A stretch of 48,151 bases of DNA, from positions 1 through 48,151 of the forward strand of contig JACQYK010000040.1 of the NCBI GenBank assembly GCA_016208255.1. The letters are read 5' to 3'. The first letter of the stretch is position 1, and every line of letters begins with the position of its first letter. Below the pieces are notes generated by a model. That model had not been told where the DNA came from, did not search any database, and worked only from the letters and a program-made list of their open reading frames with translations. This document shows, one piece after another, positions 24,518-32,947 of this stretch. Origin of the DNA: Deltaproteobacteria bacterium. Its GTDB lineage: Bacteria > Desulfobacterota > RBG-13-43-22. The position numbers were made by a program, and so were the translations under genes.

Positions 24518-25231
24518 ATGCCTTTATTTGATGATCTTGAGAACGATGTTCAGGGGATTATCGATAAGCCTTGGAGCACCCGAAAGGGTCAAACGGTGCC
24601 AAATTCCAGCGATGTTGCTCTTGCGGGTGGCGCTGTCGAACTTGATGCCACTTTCTTGTATGCAGACTTGGCAAATTCTTCTAAGATGGCTTTGGAACTG
24701 GACCGCAGAGTGGCGGCAAAGATTATTAAGGCGTTTCTTGCGACCACTGCAAGGCTTGTCCGGCATCACGGCGGAACAATTGTGAGTTTTGATGGCGACC
24801 GCATTCTTGGAGTCTTCATAGGTAACTCAAAAAACACAGCTGCGGCGAAATGTGCTCTCCAGATCAATTACACTGTAAAGGATATTATAAGACCAAAGTT
24901 CGTGGGCAAATATGAGAGTGTTAAGAATGCCAGTTTCAGTATTCGCCATGGCGTAGGCATTGACACGGGGGCGGTCCTTGCAGTTCGGGCTGGTGCACGT
25001 GGAGACAACGACTTGATTTGGATCGGGAGAGCTCCCAATCTTGCGGCCAAGTTGAGTGATCTGAGGGAATCACCAAACCATACATTCATAACTGCAACTA
25101 CATACAACCTTCTCCACGACTCGTCGAAATACGGTGGCAAGGACAATGAGAACATGTGGGAAAAACGGACATGGACTTTTCTCGAGGAATCAATGACCAT
25201 CTATAGGTCAAGTTGGCATTGGAAGCCGTGA
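24518..25231 (+). CDS. pycC: Class III nucleotide cyclase, Pycsar pyrimidine cyclase type
   Basis: 237 residues; ATG 24518 follows AAAGGAAGG. The two metal-binding Asp are D50 (TFLYADLANSSKMA) and D94 (SFDGDRILGVF). Later, GVGIDTGAVLAVRAGARGDNDLIWIGRAPNLAAKLSDLRE supplies the transition-state Asn region, with Lys where adenylate cyclases have Arg. The DLANSSKMA and GRAPNLAAKL patterns match Pycsar cyclases that make cCMP or cUMP on phage infection, rather than housekeeping adenylate cyclases. No transmembrane or receiver domain is attached. It is immediately downstream of the cNMP/TIR effector, as expected for a two-gene Pycsar operon. Whether the product is cCMP, cUMP or another cyclic nucleotide cannot be read. 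Confidence 0.85.
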   Translation: MPLFDDLENDVQGIIDKPWSTRKGQTVPNSSDVALAGGAVELDATFLYADLANSSKMALELDRRVAAKIIKAFLATTARLVRHHGGTIVSFDGDRILGVFIGNSKNTAAAKCALQINYTVKDIIRPKFVGKYESVKNASFSIRHGVGIDTGAVLAVRAGARGDNDLIWIGRAPNLAAKLSDLRESPNHTFITATTYNLLHDSSKYGGKDNENMWEKRTWTFLEESMTIYRSSWHWKP

Positions 25232-25342
25232 ACATGTAGGTAAATGGGACGGTTCTCTTTAAGAGGAATTAACAAATAAAACCGACCCCTTTATTTCCTC
25301 AAGTCTTGGCAACATTGAATTGGTATCAGTTGATGCCGGAAA

Positions 25343-25870
25343 GTGCGAGAACATCAAGTGGGCTTCAATGAATTAAAGTGGCTCTTTCCCATCGCTATCA
25401 CGCTGCACAATCTGGAGGAGGCCATCTGGCTCCCGGCCTGGTCCAATAACGCCGGGAAGTGGCATCATCCGGTCACTCCCATCGCCTTTCGTTTCGCGGT
25501 GACGGTGCTGACGGTTCTGGCCTTCATGGTAACCATCTGGAGCGCAACAGGCGGTCCGGAAAGCGTGGGAACATACCTTTTGACCGGATACGCGCTAGGC
25601 ATGCTTCTAAATGTAGTCCTGCCGCATCTTGTGGCTACCATAGCACTTCGGAGCTACATGCCGGGATTGGTGACAGCGATTTTATTAAATCTTCCGGTCA
25701 CGGTTTTGTTGCTGATCAGTGCTTTTAGCGAAGGCTTTGTAAGTTTTCCGACCTTTGCCTACTATGGGGTCTTCGTTTGTTTTGGACTTGTGGGGTCAAT
25801 TCCTCTGCTGTTTATCATGGGGGAGAAATTGATGGGTTTGTCCTTATGTATCAAAGATCGGATCAGATGA
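25343..25870 (+). CDS. HXXEE-family membrane protein
   Basis: About 175 residues from GTG 25343 (a GTG at 25358 is also possible; no strong ribosome site helps decide). The family motif H22-N-L-E25-E26 is at the end of the first hydrophobic segment (LFPIAITLHNLEEAIWLPAW). At least four further hydrophobic segments follow, so it is an integral membrane protein. HXXEE proteins have no established function; the conserved His and Glu suggest metal binding or catalysis in the membrane. It follows the Pycsar pair by 111 bases on the same strand, but base composition is higher in GC, so it may belong to the next gene block rather than to the defence island. Confidence 0.75.
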   Translation: MREHQVGFNELKWLFPIAITLHNLEEAIWLPAWSNNAGKWHHPVTPIAFRFAVTVLTVLAFMVTIWSATGGPESVGTYLLTGYALGMLLNVVLPHLVATIALRSYMPGLVTAILLNLPVTVLLLISAFSEGFVSFPTFAYYGVFVCFGLVGSIPLLFIMGEKLMGLSLCIKDRIR

Positions 25871-25918
25871 AGGGATTGAATTTCCAATCAATTCTTTTTA
25901 AAGAAAAGGAGAATCATC

Positions 25919-27349
25919 ATGGCTTTTCCGGAGTACTCTTCTTATGATGGTCTCGGTTTGGGTGAACTCGTTCGGAAGGGTGAGGTAACCGCATCTGAGC
26001 TTCTGGAGGAGGCGATTGCCCGTGTGGAGCGCCACAACGGCAAGATCAACAGCGTCATCTACAAATTCTACGACCAGGCCCGCGAGGCGGCCCGCCGGAA
26101 GCCGGGTCACGGCCCCTTCGAAGGCGTCCCTTTTCTCCTCAAAGATATATTAGGCGAGTGCGAGGGGGTACCGACGCGCTTTGCAAGCCGTTACTTTCCT
26201 TCCTTCCCTTCACCAGTCGACTCCGAACTGGTGGCCAGATACAAGCGTGCCGGGCTCATCCCCTTCGCCAAAACCAACGCCCCGGAGTTCGGCCTCCCAC
26301 CCATCACCGAGTCCCAACTTTACGGAACGGCCCGAAATCCCTGGAACACGGATTACACCCCCGGAGGTTCGAGTGGCGGGTCGGCAGCAGCCGTAGCCGC
26401 GGGGATTGTTCCACTGGCCCATGGCAACGACGGCGGGGGCTCAATCCGAATCCCGGCCGCCTGCTGCGGTCTGGTTGGTCTCAAACCGACCCGGGGCCGA
26501 AATTCGCTCGCCCCGAATCTCGGGGATATCATGGGTGGGTTGGTCTGTGAACATGTGCTAAGCCGAAGCGTACGGGACAGCGCTGCGGCCCTCGACGCCA
26601 CCGAGGGGTATGTGGCCGGCGACCCCTATTCTGCACCGCCCAAAAAGAACCCCTACACCCAAGAGATCAAGACGGACCCCGGGCGCCTGAAGATCGCCTT
26701 CTGGGAAGGCAGCCCTCAGGGTGAGCCTCTCCACGAAGAGGCCGTTAAAGCGGTTCGTGGGGCGGCCAAGCTTTGTTCCGAGCTCGGTCACGAAGTGGAG
26801 GAAGCCGGACCGGCGATCAACGAGGAGGGAGCGGCGACGGCCTTCTTCGCCGTCTACGCCGCCGGCCTGGCCTCGACCGTCGAAGTCTTGAAACAGATCA
26901 CCGGCGTACAGCCAACCTTGGAAAATATGGAGAGCCTGACGTTCAATTTTTACGAAATGGGAAGACAGGTTACCGCCGCCCAGTACTTGAATGCGGTTGC
27001 CTTACTGCAACGTCTATCCAGGGAGTTTGCCGCCTTCTTCGAGAAGTACGACCTATGGATTACCCCGGCCCTCGGTTGCCCGCCCTTAAAGGTCGGGACC
27101 ATCGATTTTCAAAGTCCATCGGCTTCCCTGGAGGACCCAAGGATCGCGGTTTTCGCCCACACTAACCCCTATTATAACATCTCCGGCCAGCCCGCCCTAT
27201 CGCTTCCCCTCCACTGGACCGCCGAAGGACTGCCACTCGGGGTACTCTTCGGCGGAAAGTATGGGGATGAGGCAATGCTTTTCAGACTTGCCGGGCAGAT
27301 CGAACAGGCCCGTCCCTGGAAGGACCGGTATCCTTCCGTCTGGGGATAG
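25919..27349 (+). CDS. Amidase signature family hydrolase
   Basis: 476 residues; ATG 25919 follows AAAGGAGAATC. The catalytic triad is visible: Lys75 (VPFLLKDI), cis-Ser151 ([14 protein letters not shown]) and Ser175 ([11 protein letters not shown]). Spacing between the two serines (24) matches the family. The C-terminal [27 protein letters not shown] is also typical. It hydrolyses an amide bond, for example of an aryl or acyl amide; the GatA role is less likely, because no GatB or GatC is near. Cytoplasmic, no signal peptide. It is followed by an alpha/beta hydrolase 65 bases later and could form a small catabolic unit with it. Confidence 0.93.
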   Translation: MAFPEYSSYDGLGLGELVRKGEVTASELLEEAIARVERHNGKINSVIYKFYDQAREAARRKPGHGPFEGVPFLLKDILGECEGVPTRFASRYFPSFPSPVDSELVARYKRAGLIPFAKTNAPEFGLPPITESQLYGTARNPWNTDYTPGGSSGGSAAAVAAGIVPLAHGNDGGGSIRIPAACCGLVGLKPTRGRNSLAPNLGDIMGGLVCEHVLSRSVRDSAAALDATEGYVAGDPYSAPPKKNPYTQEIKTDPGRLKIAFWEGSPQGEPLHEEAVKAVRGAAKLCSELGHEVEEAGPAINEEGAATAFFAVYAAGLASTVEVLKQITGVQPTLENMESLTFNFYEMGRQVTAAQYLNAVALLQRLSREFAAFFEKYDLWITPALGCPPLKVGTIDFQSPSASLEDPRIAVFAHTNPYYNISGQPALSLPLHWTAEGLPLGVLFGGKYGDEAMLFRLAGQIEQARPWKDRYPSVWG

Positions 27350-27414
27350 GAAAGGCGGGACGGGTTTTTACACTTTATGTTATCGGGCTAAAGGAAAAAA
27401 AGGAGGATCGAATA

Positions 27415-28308
27415 ATGCCAAACGTTAAAGCCAATGGAGTACGGATTGAGTACGATACTTTTGGTGACCTTAGTTCTCCCCCTCTCTTGCTCATCAGGGG
27501 ATTAGGTACCCAGATGACTGACTGGGAAGAGGACTTTTGCAATCTGCTGGCCGACCAAGGTCTTTTTGTTATCCGGTTCGACAACCGGGATGTAGGCCTT
27601 TCCCAAAAATTTGAAGAAGGCGGTGTTCCCGATATTATGGCGGCATTATCTGCTGTTATGCAAGGTCTGGAGATACAGGCCCCATACAGCCTCGACGATA
27701 TGGCCGATGATGCCATCGGCCTGCTCGATGCCCTGGAAATTAAAAAGGCCCATATCTTTGGAATTTCAATGGGCTCAGCCATAACTCAAATAATAGGCTA
27801 TAGTCACCCTTCAAGGGTTCTGAGCCTGATTCCGGTCATGGGTTCAACCGGTAATCCCGATCTTCCTCCCGCCAAACCGGAGGCTATGGAAGTACTTCTT
27901 TCCCCTGCACCGGAAGAACGGGAGGCCTTTATTGAGCATTTCAAAAGGGGGCAAAGGGTCATTTGGGGCAGTTTACCCTTTGATGAAGATGATATAAATA
28001 AGAGAGCCGCAGTTTCTTATGAAAGATCAAATTATCCACAAGGGGTGGCACGTCAACTTGTGGCGACAATCTCCAATGGAAATCGAAAACCCCGTCTGAC
28101 TTCCATAACGGCTCCCACACTTGTAATTCATGGCGCAGCAGATCCGCTTATCCCCTTTGAAGGGGGGAGAGACACAGCCGAAGCCATTCCAGGGGCAGTT
28201 CTGTTGAAGATTGAAGGGATGGGGCATTGTCTGCCGAGAGCGGCCTGGCCCCAAATTGTAGAGGCTATCGCAGTGCTGACGAAGAAAGCATCAGCAAAAT
28301 CCGGATAA
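27415..28308 (+). CDS. Alpha/beta-hydrolase
   Basis: 297 residues; ATG 27415 follows AAAGGAGGATCG. Triad residues: Ser118 in the nucleophile elbow G-I-S-M-G (HIFGISMGSA), Asp243 (HGAADPLIP) and His271 (GMGHCLP). PLLLIRGLGTQMTDW near residue 25 supplies the oxyanion-hole HG-like loop, here R-G-L-G. DNRDVGLSQKF is typical of the subgroup that includes AclR-like esterases. Substrate unknown. A decayed relative of the same subgroup lies at 2690-2975. The next gene starts 29 bases later. Confidence 0.93.
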   Translation: MPNVKANGVRIEYDTFGDLSSPPLLLIRGLGTQMTDWEEDFCNLLADQGLFVIRFDNRDVGLSQKFEEGGVPDIMAALSAVMQGLEIQAPYSLDDMADDAIGLLDALEIKKAHIFGISMGSAITQIIGYSHPSRVLSLIPVMGSTGNPDLPPAKPEAMEVLLSPAPEEREAFIEHFKRGQRVIWGSLPFDEDDINKRAAVSYERSNYPQGVARQLVATISNGNRKPRLTSITAPTLVIHGAADPLIPFEGGRDTAEAIPGAVLLKIEGMGHCLPRAAWPQIVEAIAVLTKKASAKSG

Positions 28309-28337
28309 AAAGATTTCCGGTCAAAAAGGAACCCAAA

Positions 28338-28739
28338 ATGCAAAACGATAAAGCGGCGGCATCGGTTGAGCAGCAAATCATCCAACTCGAAAGACAGGCG
28401 CTGGAGCGCTGGTGTCAAGGCGATCCATCCGGTTTCCTGGAGATATCCGCTTTAGACGTTGTTTACTTTGATCCTTTCTTAGAACACCGGATTGATGGAC
28501 TCCGAGCGCTGACGGAATATTACGAGGCCCTGCGAGGTCAGGTCCTCGCCGAGCGTTTTGAATTATTGAATCCGCTGGTGCAATTGGTTGGCTCCGGGGC
28601 GGTTCTCACCTTCAATTTCGTTTCCTGGGGAGAAGGCGGAGAGGAGCATCGTTGGAACTGCACGGAAGTTTATCGCCGGAGCGGGTCCCGCTGGCAAATC
28701 ATTCAAACGCACTGGTCGTTCACCCGGACGGGCAACTGA
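28338..28739 (+). CDS. SnoaL/DUF4440-like protein
   Basis: 133 residues from ATG 28338, after AAAAAGGAACCC; a longer frame upstream overlaps the hydrolase and is not needed. The pattern IIQLERQALERWCQGDPSGFLEISALDVVYFDP, then VLTFNFVSWGEGGEEHRWNCTEVYRRSGSRWQIIQTHWSFT is the cone-like alpha+beta fold of NTF2/SnoaL-type proteins, in which a hydrophobic pocket binds small ligands. Function is unknown; many relatives are isomerases, hydrolases or binding proteins. It sits in a run of small accessory genes on the same strand. Confidence 0.8.
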   Translation: MQNDKAAASVEQQIIQLERQALERWCQGDPSGFLEISALDVVYFDPFLEHRIDGLRALTEYYEALRGQVLAERFELLNPLVQLVGSGAVLTFNFVSWGEGGEEHRWNCTEVYRRSGSRWQIIQTHWSFTRTGN

Positions 28740-28800
28740 TTGTTCGGCACCAAAAATAAAATCCAAGGCCACCGGATTCGACGATGACGAGTGTTTTGAA

Positions 28801-29550
28801 ATGAACGCACCAGAGATATACGACCGGATTGGAACCGACTACGCGACTATGCGAAAGCCGGATTCACGCTGGGTTGCCAGAATACACCGGGTGCTCCAGG
28901 GCCACCGCACTCTACTCAACATAGGGGCCGGAACAGGCTCTTATGAACCCGGGTTCATATCCGTTGTGGGAATTGAACCGTCGCTGATAATGATCAGGCA
29001 GCGCTCGTCTTCAGCCGCACCGGTGGTCTGTGGCGTTGCCGAGCACCTGCCCTTCCCGGAGGGCGTCTTTGACGTATCTTTGGCGATACTGACGGTGCAT
29101 CACTGGTCTGATCCGGCCGCTGGTCTGAAAGAAATGCGCCGGGTTTCAAAAAAGCAAGTGGTCGTCACCTGGGACCCGGACGTTTTCGTCCGTGAATTCT
29201 GGATGGTTCGGGACTATCTACCGGAAGCGGTGGAACGTGAGAGACAAAAGGCTGCCCTTTCCTTTGTTTTGACGCATCTCGGACCAGCTTCCATCGAGAT
29301 TTTGCCGGTCCCGGAGGACTGCTCGGATGGATTTTGGGGGGCCTATTGGAAACGCCCGGCATCCTATCTGAATCCAACTGTTCGGGGAGCAATCTCCGGG
29401 CTGGCTCTTCTCGATCAGGGGATTGTTTCGGCTACCCTGGATCGTTTGAAGTTTGATATCGAAAGCGGCCGATGGCAAACCAGATACTCAGACCTGCTGA
29501 CGCTTTCAGAAATCGATCTGGGGTATCGTCTGGTGGTCGCTGAGCGCTGA
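28801..29550 (+). CDS. Class I SAM-dependent methyltransferase
   Basis: 249 residues; ATG 28801. SAM-binding motif I is LLNIGAGTGSYEPG (about residues 38-51), followed by VVGIEPS (acidic end of strand 2) and FDVSLAILTVHHWSDP for the motif II/III region, as in UbiE/Methyltransf_11 members. Substrate is not known. The gene is probably part of the small run 28338-29550. The upstream frame extends further without a start, so the chosen ATG is the most reasonable one. Confidence 0.88.
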   Translation: MNAPEIYDRIGTDYATMRKPDSRWVARIHRVLQGHRTLLNIGAGTGSYEPGFISVVGIEPSLIMIRQRSSSAAPVVCGVAEHLPFPEGVFDVSLAILTVHHWSDPAAGLKEMRRVSKKQVVVTWDPDVFVREFWMVRDYLPEAVERERQKAALSFVLTHLGPASIEILPVPEDCSDGFWGAYWKRPASYLNPTVRGAISGLALLDQGIVSATLDRLKFDIESGRWQTRYSDLLTLSEIDLGYRLVVAER

Positions 29551-29727
29551 AGCAATCAAAGTCATTGTTATTTTTTGGTGAGACGTTAGGGAATGAAGGC
29601 TTGCTCGGTCACCTTGGCTACGAGCCGACGGAGAAAGATTTCCATGACGTTCTCTCTTTGCATCAGACTTTAGGTGTCAGACTGCCTGATTCGTACCGTC
29701 ATCAAAAATTTAATACCAAGGAGCAAA
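29551..29727 (+). other. Possible coding remnant before the DinB-like gene
   Basis: No start codon of quality is present, but one plus-strand frame reads without stop: FFGETLGNEGLLGHLGYEP, then TEKDFHDVLSLHQTLGVRLP and DSYRHQKFNTKEQKNGS, ending after the next gene's ATG. The composition looks protein-like and may be the tail of a lost gene. I cannot name a family. Confidence 0.3.
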
Positions 29728-29730
29728 AAA

Positions 29731-30246
29731 ATGGATCTTAAAACTATTAAACTCTTGGCCAAATATAATGAAACGACCAATAAAGAAATGAATAAATATA
29801 TTTCTCAACTGAATGCGACCCAATGGAACACCGATTTCAAGGCCCATTTCCCGAATATATTTAAAATATGCAACCACGTCTATATCGGAGATTACAATTG
29901 GCTGAAGCGGTTCAGCAAACTGCGGGATTTTCAGTATATAAAGGACGGCTTTTTCTCGGGAGAAATAAGCTTCACCATGGAAGCCTTTAAAGAACCGAAG
30001 GAGTATATCGCTAAAAGGGAGTTTTTGGATAAGGCGATTAATCAATTTGTAAATGAATTGACGGAAAATGACCTGGAAGGTAATTTGAAGTATAAGGATT
30101 CCAGGGGAACGGAACATAATCGTAATCTGGGCGGACTCATTATCCATATGTTTAATCATCAAACTCATCATCGGGGCATGGTATCCATTTACCTGGAAAT
30201 GTTGGGGATAAGTAATGATTATAGTAACTTGTTTTATTTAATTTAG
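29731..30246 (+). CDS. DinB-superfamily protein
   Basis: 171 residues; ATG 29731 after CAAGGAGC. It is a four-helix DinB-like protein: MDLKTIKLLAKYNETTNKEMNKYI at the start, a metal-ligand His in the second helix (H49, NHVYIGDYNW) and the third-helix motif HMFNHQTHHRG near residues 142-151 with the other two His ligands. Members include DNA-damage-inducible proteins and thiol-dependent transferases (bacillithiol or mycothiol S-transferases). No substrate can be assigned. A second DinB-like gene is at 34809, of a different subfamily. Confidence 0.85.
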   Translation: MDLKTIKLLAKYNETTNKEMNKYISQLNATQWNTDFKAHFPNIFKICNHVYIGDYNWLKRFSKLRDFQYIKDGFFSGEISFTMEAFKEPKEYIAKREFLDKAINQFVNELTENDLEGNLKYKDSRGTEHNRNLGGLIIHMFNHQTHHRGMVSIYLEMLGISNDYSNLFYLI

Positions 30247-30284
30247 AACTGCAGCGCATTTTTTTGCTAAGGCGCTCCTTAACC

Positions 30285-30390
30285 GTCTTTCCGGCATGCT
30301 TTAAGCCGGAATCCAGTGACTTTGATTTCTAATTTTCTTTGAAAAACCTGGATTCCCGATAAAGACATTCGGGAATGACGAAAAAGTGTC
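30285..30390. repeat. Degenerate intergenic hairpin repeat
   Basis: TTCCGGCATGCTTTAAGCCGGAATCCAG followed by CCTGGATTCCCG and CGGGAATGACG, read as pieces: a variant of the double-hairpin element at 20916. Non-coding. Confidence 0.7.
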
Positions 30391-30451
30391 GCTGTAGAAT
30401 TAGTTAGAAGACAGAAATAAAGTTGATCGACCTTAGACGCCGGAGCTAAAC

Positions 30452-30928
30452 ATGTCTATTATTTTCCGTGCGGTCACTTACGCGGCCCTTTTTATCGGCC
30501 TGGTGCTTATATTCCTGCCCGCCCGTCTTTTGTCCTGGTCAGGCATGGTCCGTCCGGAGACGATAGGAGTACAACAGGTGATCGGGATAATCGTCGGGGC
30601 CGCTGGTGCGGCAGTCGCTCTGTGGTGCGTATTCAGCTTCGCCTTTATCGGAAAAGGGACTCCGGCGCCCTTTGATCCGCCCCGCCGACTGGTGGTTCAG
30701 GGTCCCTACCGTTTCGTGCGGAATCCCATGTACCTTGGCGCAGGGTTCGCCCTGGCCGGCGCCGCGCTCTTCTACGGGTCTTGGGTCTTATTAGGTTATA
30801 TCGGCCTCTTCTTTCTCGCGACCCACCTTTTCGTGGTCGGGTACGAGGAACCCACCCTGCGTCGAACCTTCGGGCCGGAGTACGATGCTTACTGCCGCCG
30901 GGTCAGCCGCTGGCGGCCGAAAATATGA
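30452..30928 (+). CDS. Isoprenylcysteine carboxyl methyltransferase-like membrane protein
   Basis: 158 residues. Four to five hydrophobic segments (for example FRAVTYAALFIGLVLIFLPA and FALAGAALFYGSWVLLGYIG) and the SAM-binding signature VVQGPYRFVRNPMYLGAG (about residues 83-100), with a C-terminal EEPTLRRTFGPEYDAYCRRVSRWRP. This is the ICMT/PEMT-type domain of methyltransferases acting on lipids or isoprenoid-like substrates in the membrane. The substrate in bacteria is generally unknown. It is flanked by repeat elements, so no operon partner is visible. Confidence 0.9.
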   Translation: MSIIFRAVTYAALFIGLVLIFLPARLLSWSGMVRPETIGVQQVIGIIVGAAGAAVALWCVFSFAFIGKGTPAPFDPPRRLVVQGPYRFVRNPMYLGAGFALAGAALFYGSWVLLGYIGLFFLATHLFVVGYEEPTLRRTFGPEYDAYCRRVSRWRPKI

Positions 30929-30986
30929 ATCCACTTGATTCTTAGGCTGATAACCGTTAAATTGAGATGACTTATACAAACAGGTT

Positions 30987-31044
30987 GGGTTAGGAGAATA
31001 GATTGATCGCATCTAAGCCAATATAAGCAGTATTCTCCTAACCC
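30987..31044. repeat. Perfect 14-base inverted repeat
   Basis: GGGTTAGGAGAATA (30987-31000) and TATTCTCCTAACCC (31031-31044) with a 30-base loop, 60 bases after the ICMT-like gene. No T-run follows on either strand, so it is not an obvious terminator. It may be a recombination site or element end. Confidence 0.6.
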
Positions 31045-31277
31045 GGACAAGCCGGAATTTAAAATTGCAAATTGGAGATTGTAAAGTACAAATTTATGGA
31101 AAACGACTGTACAAAAATAATCATTGGACCTCTATTTATATTGGCCTTTATGATTTTAATGATAATATTCTATCCACTTTGAGCAGAATATTATTCTTAA
31201 GTTACTAAGCCTCGTCCGGGAGTTCCCCGGAAGAGGAGACCCCTGATGGGGAAGTAATAACATGTTAAAAGCTCATT

Positions 31278-31505
31278 TCTGTCATTCCGGGCTTGAGTCG
31301 TTCGGCTCATCGGCTCCCTTTTGGGAGCCTCTTCAAAAGCTCGACAATTCGGCTTCCGAATGGAAGCCTCTTGGGGAGCTCGGCAAAGCCGAGCGAATCG
31401 AGCGGCCCGAACTTTAAGCAAAGACTCCCCTTGGGAGTCGGCCGGAATCCAGGAAGTTAAATTCAACGCCTGCGGACTGGACCCCGGCTTTCGCCGGGGT
31501 GACGG
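31278..31505. repeat. Hairpin-cluster repeat, copy 1
   Basis: A series of short perfect hairpins: GGCTCCC/GGGAGCC, GGCTTCC/GGAAGCC, CTCGGC/GCCGAG and GACTCCC/GGGAGTC, linked by conserved spacers such as CTTCAAAAGCTCGAC. It ends in CCCCGGCTTTCGCCGGGG, as in the element at 20916. A second copy is at 47990-48118. The rest of the 31.0-31.76 kb interval holds another hairpin (31536-31559), a GTGGT-type hairpin near 31600 and short direct repeats near 31707-31739; no gene. Confidence 0.75.
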
Positions 31506-31763
31506 AGAAGGAGACTGATTCCAATAATATAAACCACATCGACAAGACTTTGTCGATGTACAGTCGCTAAGCGCCTAATAAACGTCATGCCACGCTTTTG
31601 GTGGTGTGACACCACGATGCATGAAAAAAGACCTGTGGGCTCGGAACCTATTTTCGAGTTAAACCCTCATGCCCCTGCGGGGCGCCACGAATAATGAAAA
31701 TAGTTTTCGCCGAACGACGAACGCTGAACGACGAACGGTATTTTCGTATTAAAGAGGTGATTT

Positions 31764-32147
31764 ATGTATTACATAGTTGAAACCGTCAAATCGTTTGAGC
31801 GGGCCGCGGCCGATCTTGAATCAGCGGTTAAAGGTCATGGCTTCGGGGTACTGCATGTCCACGACCTGGGGACCACGCTTCGCAGTAAAGGCGTTGACTT
31901 CAAGGAGGAGTGCAAGATTTTTGAAGTCTGTAACCCGGTACAGGCGGCCAGGGTTCTGGCGGCCGATATGCGCCTGAACATGGCACTGCCCTGTCGTGTC
32001 TCGGTCTTTACGGAGAAAGGCAAAACCAAGATCGGGTTTATCAAACCGGTGCAAATGCTTTCGGCACTATCCCAGGATCCAGCCTTAGTCCAGGTTGCTA
32101 AAGAGGTTGAGGAAAAGATCATCCGGATGGTTGACGAGGCGAAATAA
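31764..32147 (+). CDS. DUF302-family protein
   Basis: 127 residues; ATG 31764 after AAAGAGGTG. The pattern SFERAAADLESAVKGHGFGVLHVHDLGTTLRSKGVDFKEECKIFEVCNPVQAARVL is the DUF302 fold (about 100 residues, compact alpha/beta), followed by RLNMALPCRVSVFTEKGKTKIGFIKP. Function is unknown; relatives are often near redox genes. It lies in front of the DsbA-like selenoprotein gene by 115 bases and may be co-transcribed. No signal peptide. Confidence 0.9.
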   Translation: MYYIVETVKSFERAAADLESAVKGHGFGVLHVHDLGTTLRSKGVDFKEECKIFEVCNPVQAARVLAADMRLNMALPCRVSVFTEKGKTKIGFIKPVQMLSALSQDPALVQVAKEVEEKIIRMVDEAK

Positions 32148-32262
32148 ACGCTTGCCAAATAAATCGATAGGGTAGGGTAGGGGCAGTCTTTGTTTTTTAT
32201 TTAAGGAAGCCCGGATATTTTTTTGATGATCATAACGATAATCACGGGATCGGGAGGGAGAG

Positions 32263-32871
32263 ATGACTGAAGAAATCAAGCTGGAGATCTGGTCTGACTA
32301 CCTTTGACCCTTTGCCTACGAAGCAGCAGTTTGGCTGCATCAGGTCAAGGCCGGGTATGGAGATCGGCTTCAAATGGAATGGTATTGCTTTCCCCTGGAA
32401 CAGGTCAACAGCACCTTGGGACCCCAGTGGAAACTTTGGGAACAACCGGACGAATTCATGAGCAGGGGCCTCTGGGCCTTCCGGGCCGGGGAAGCCGCCA
32501 GACTCCAGGGAAAAGAACGATTCGAAGGCTTTCACCTGGCTGTGCTGCGGGCCCGTCATGCGGAAAAAAAGGACATCTCCAATCAAGAGGTCCTGATCAC
32601 GCTGGCTGGGGGGGCGGGATTGGATGTGGAAAAGTTCCGTAAGGACTTGGCTGATCGAAATTTGCTGGCCAAGATCGGCGAGGATTATACGCGGGGCGTC
32701 CAGGAACACGGCGTCTGGGGAACGCCCACTCTGGTGTTCAATGGGCGGCAAGCCGCCTATCTCAGGCTGAAACCGGCTCCACCGCCGGAGGAATCGGTGA
32801 AACTGTTCGAGGAACTATTTTCTATCATCTATCACCGGCCCAACATTCTAGAGGTGAAGAGGCCGAGATAG
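32263..32871 (+). CDS. DsbA-family (FrnE-like) oxidoreductase with predicted selenocysteine
   Basis: Read with UGA at 32305-32307 as selenocysteine, the gene is 202 residues from ATG 32263 (ribosome site GGGAGGGAG). The Sec falls at residue 15 in WSDYL-U-PFAYEA, exactly where FrnE/DsbA-like proteins have the first active-site Cys (SDYxCPFxY). The rest is a normal thioredoxin-like fold with a helical insert, and GVWGTPTLVFNG carries the cis-Pro motif near residue 150. The second Cys of CxxC is Ala, so this is a mono-Sec type. A hairpin with a G in its loop lies 21 bases after the UGA (see bSECIS entry). A simple stop would leave a 14-residue peptide and waste an intact downstream frame. No Sel genes are in the window. 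Confidence 0.82.
32323..32338 (+). promoter_or_regulatory. Candidate bSECIS hairpin of the DsbA-like gene
   Basis: GCAGC (32323-32327), loop AGTTTG, GCTGC (32334-32338). The loop G at 32329 is 21 bases after the UGA, inside the usual 16-37 window for bacterial SECIS elements, with G as second loop base. Only five strong pairs, so modest on its own. Confidence 0.65.
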
Positions 32872-32947
32872 CCCCGGAGGTTGACCCCGGGTCAGGACTG
32901 GGGATCAGGCGAATACCGGCCCTCCCAAAACCCGATATCTGGTTGGC

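Noticed and set aside
25919..27349. GatA subunit of the tRNA amidotransferase
   Set aside because: No GatB or GatC nearby and the substrate regions differ; general amidase preferred.
31197..31466. 89-codon minus-strand ORF
   Set aside because: It follows the hairpin repeats; composition and position indicate a chance frame.
31278..31505. CRISPR-like array
   Set aside because: Repeated units are self-paired hairpins of differing sequence with irregular spacing; no identical repeats with unique spacers and no cas genes.
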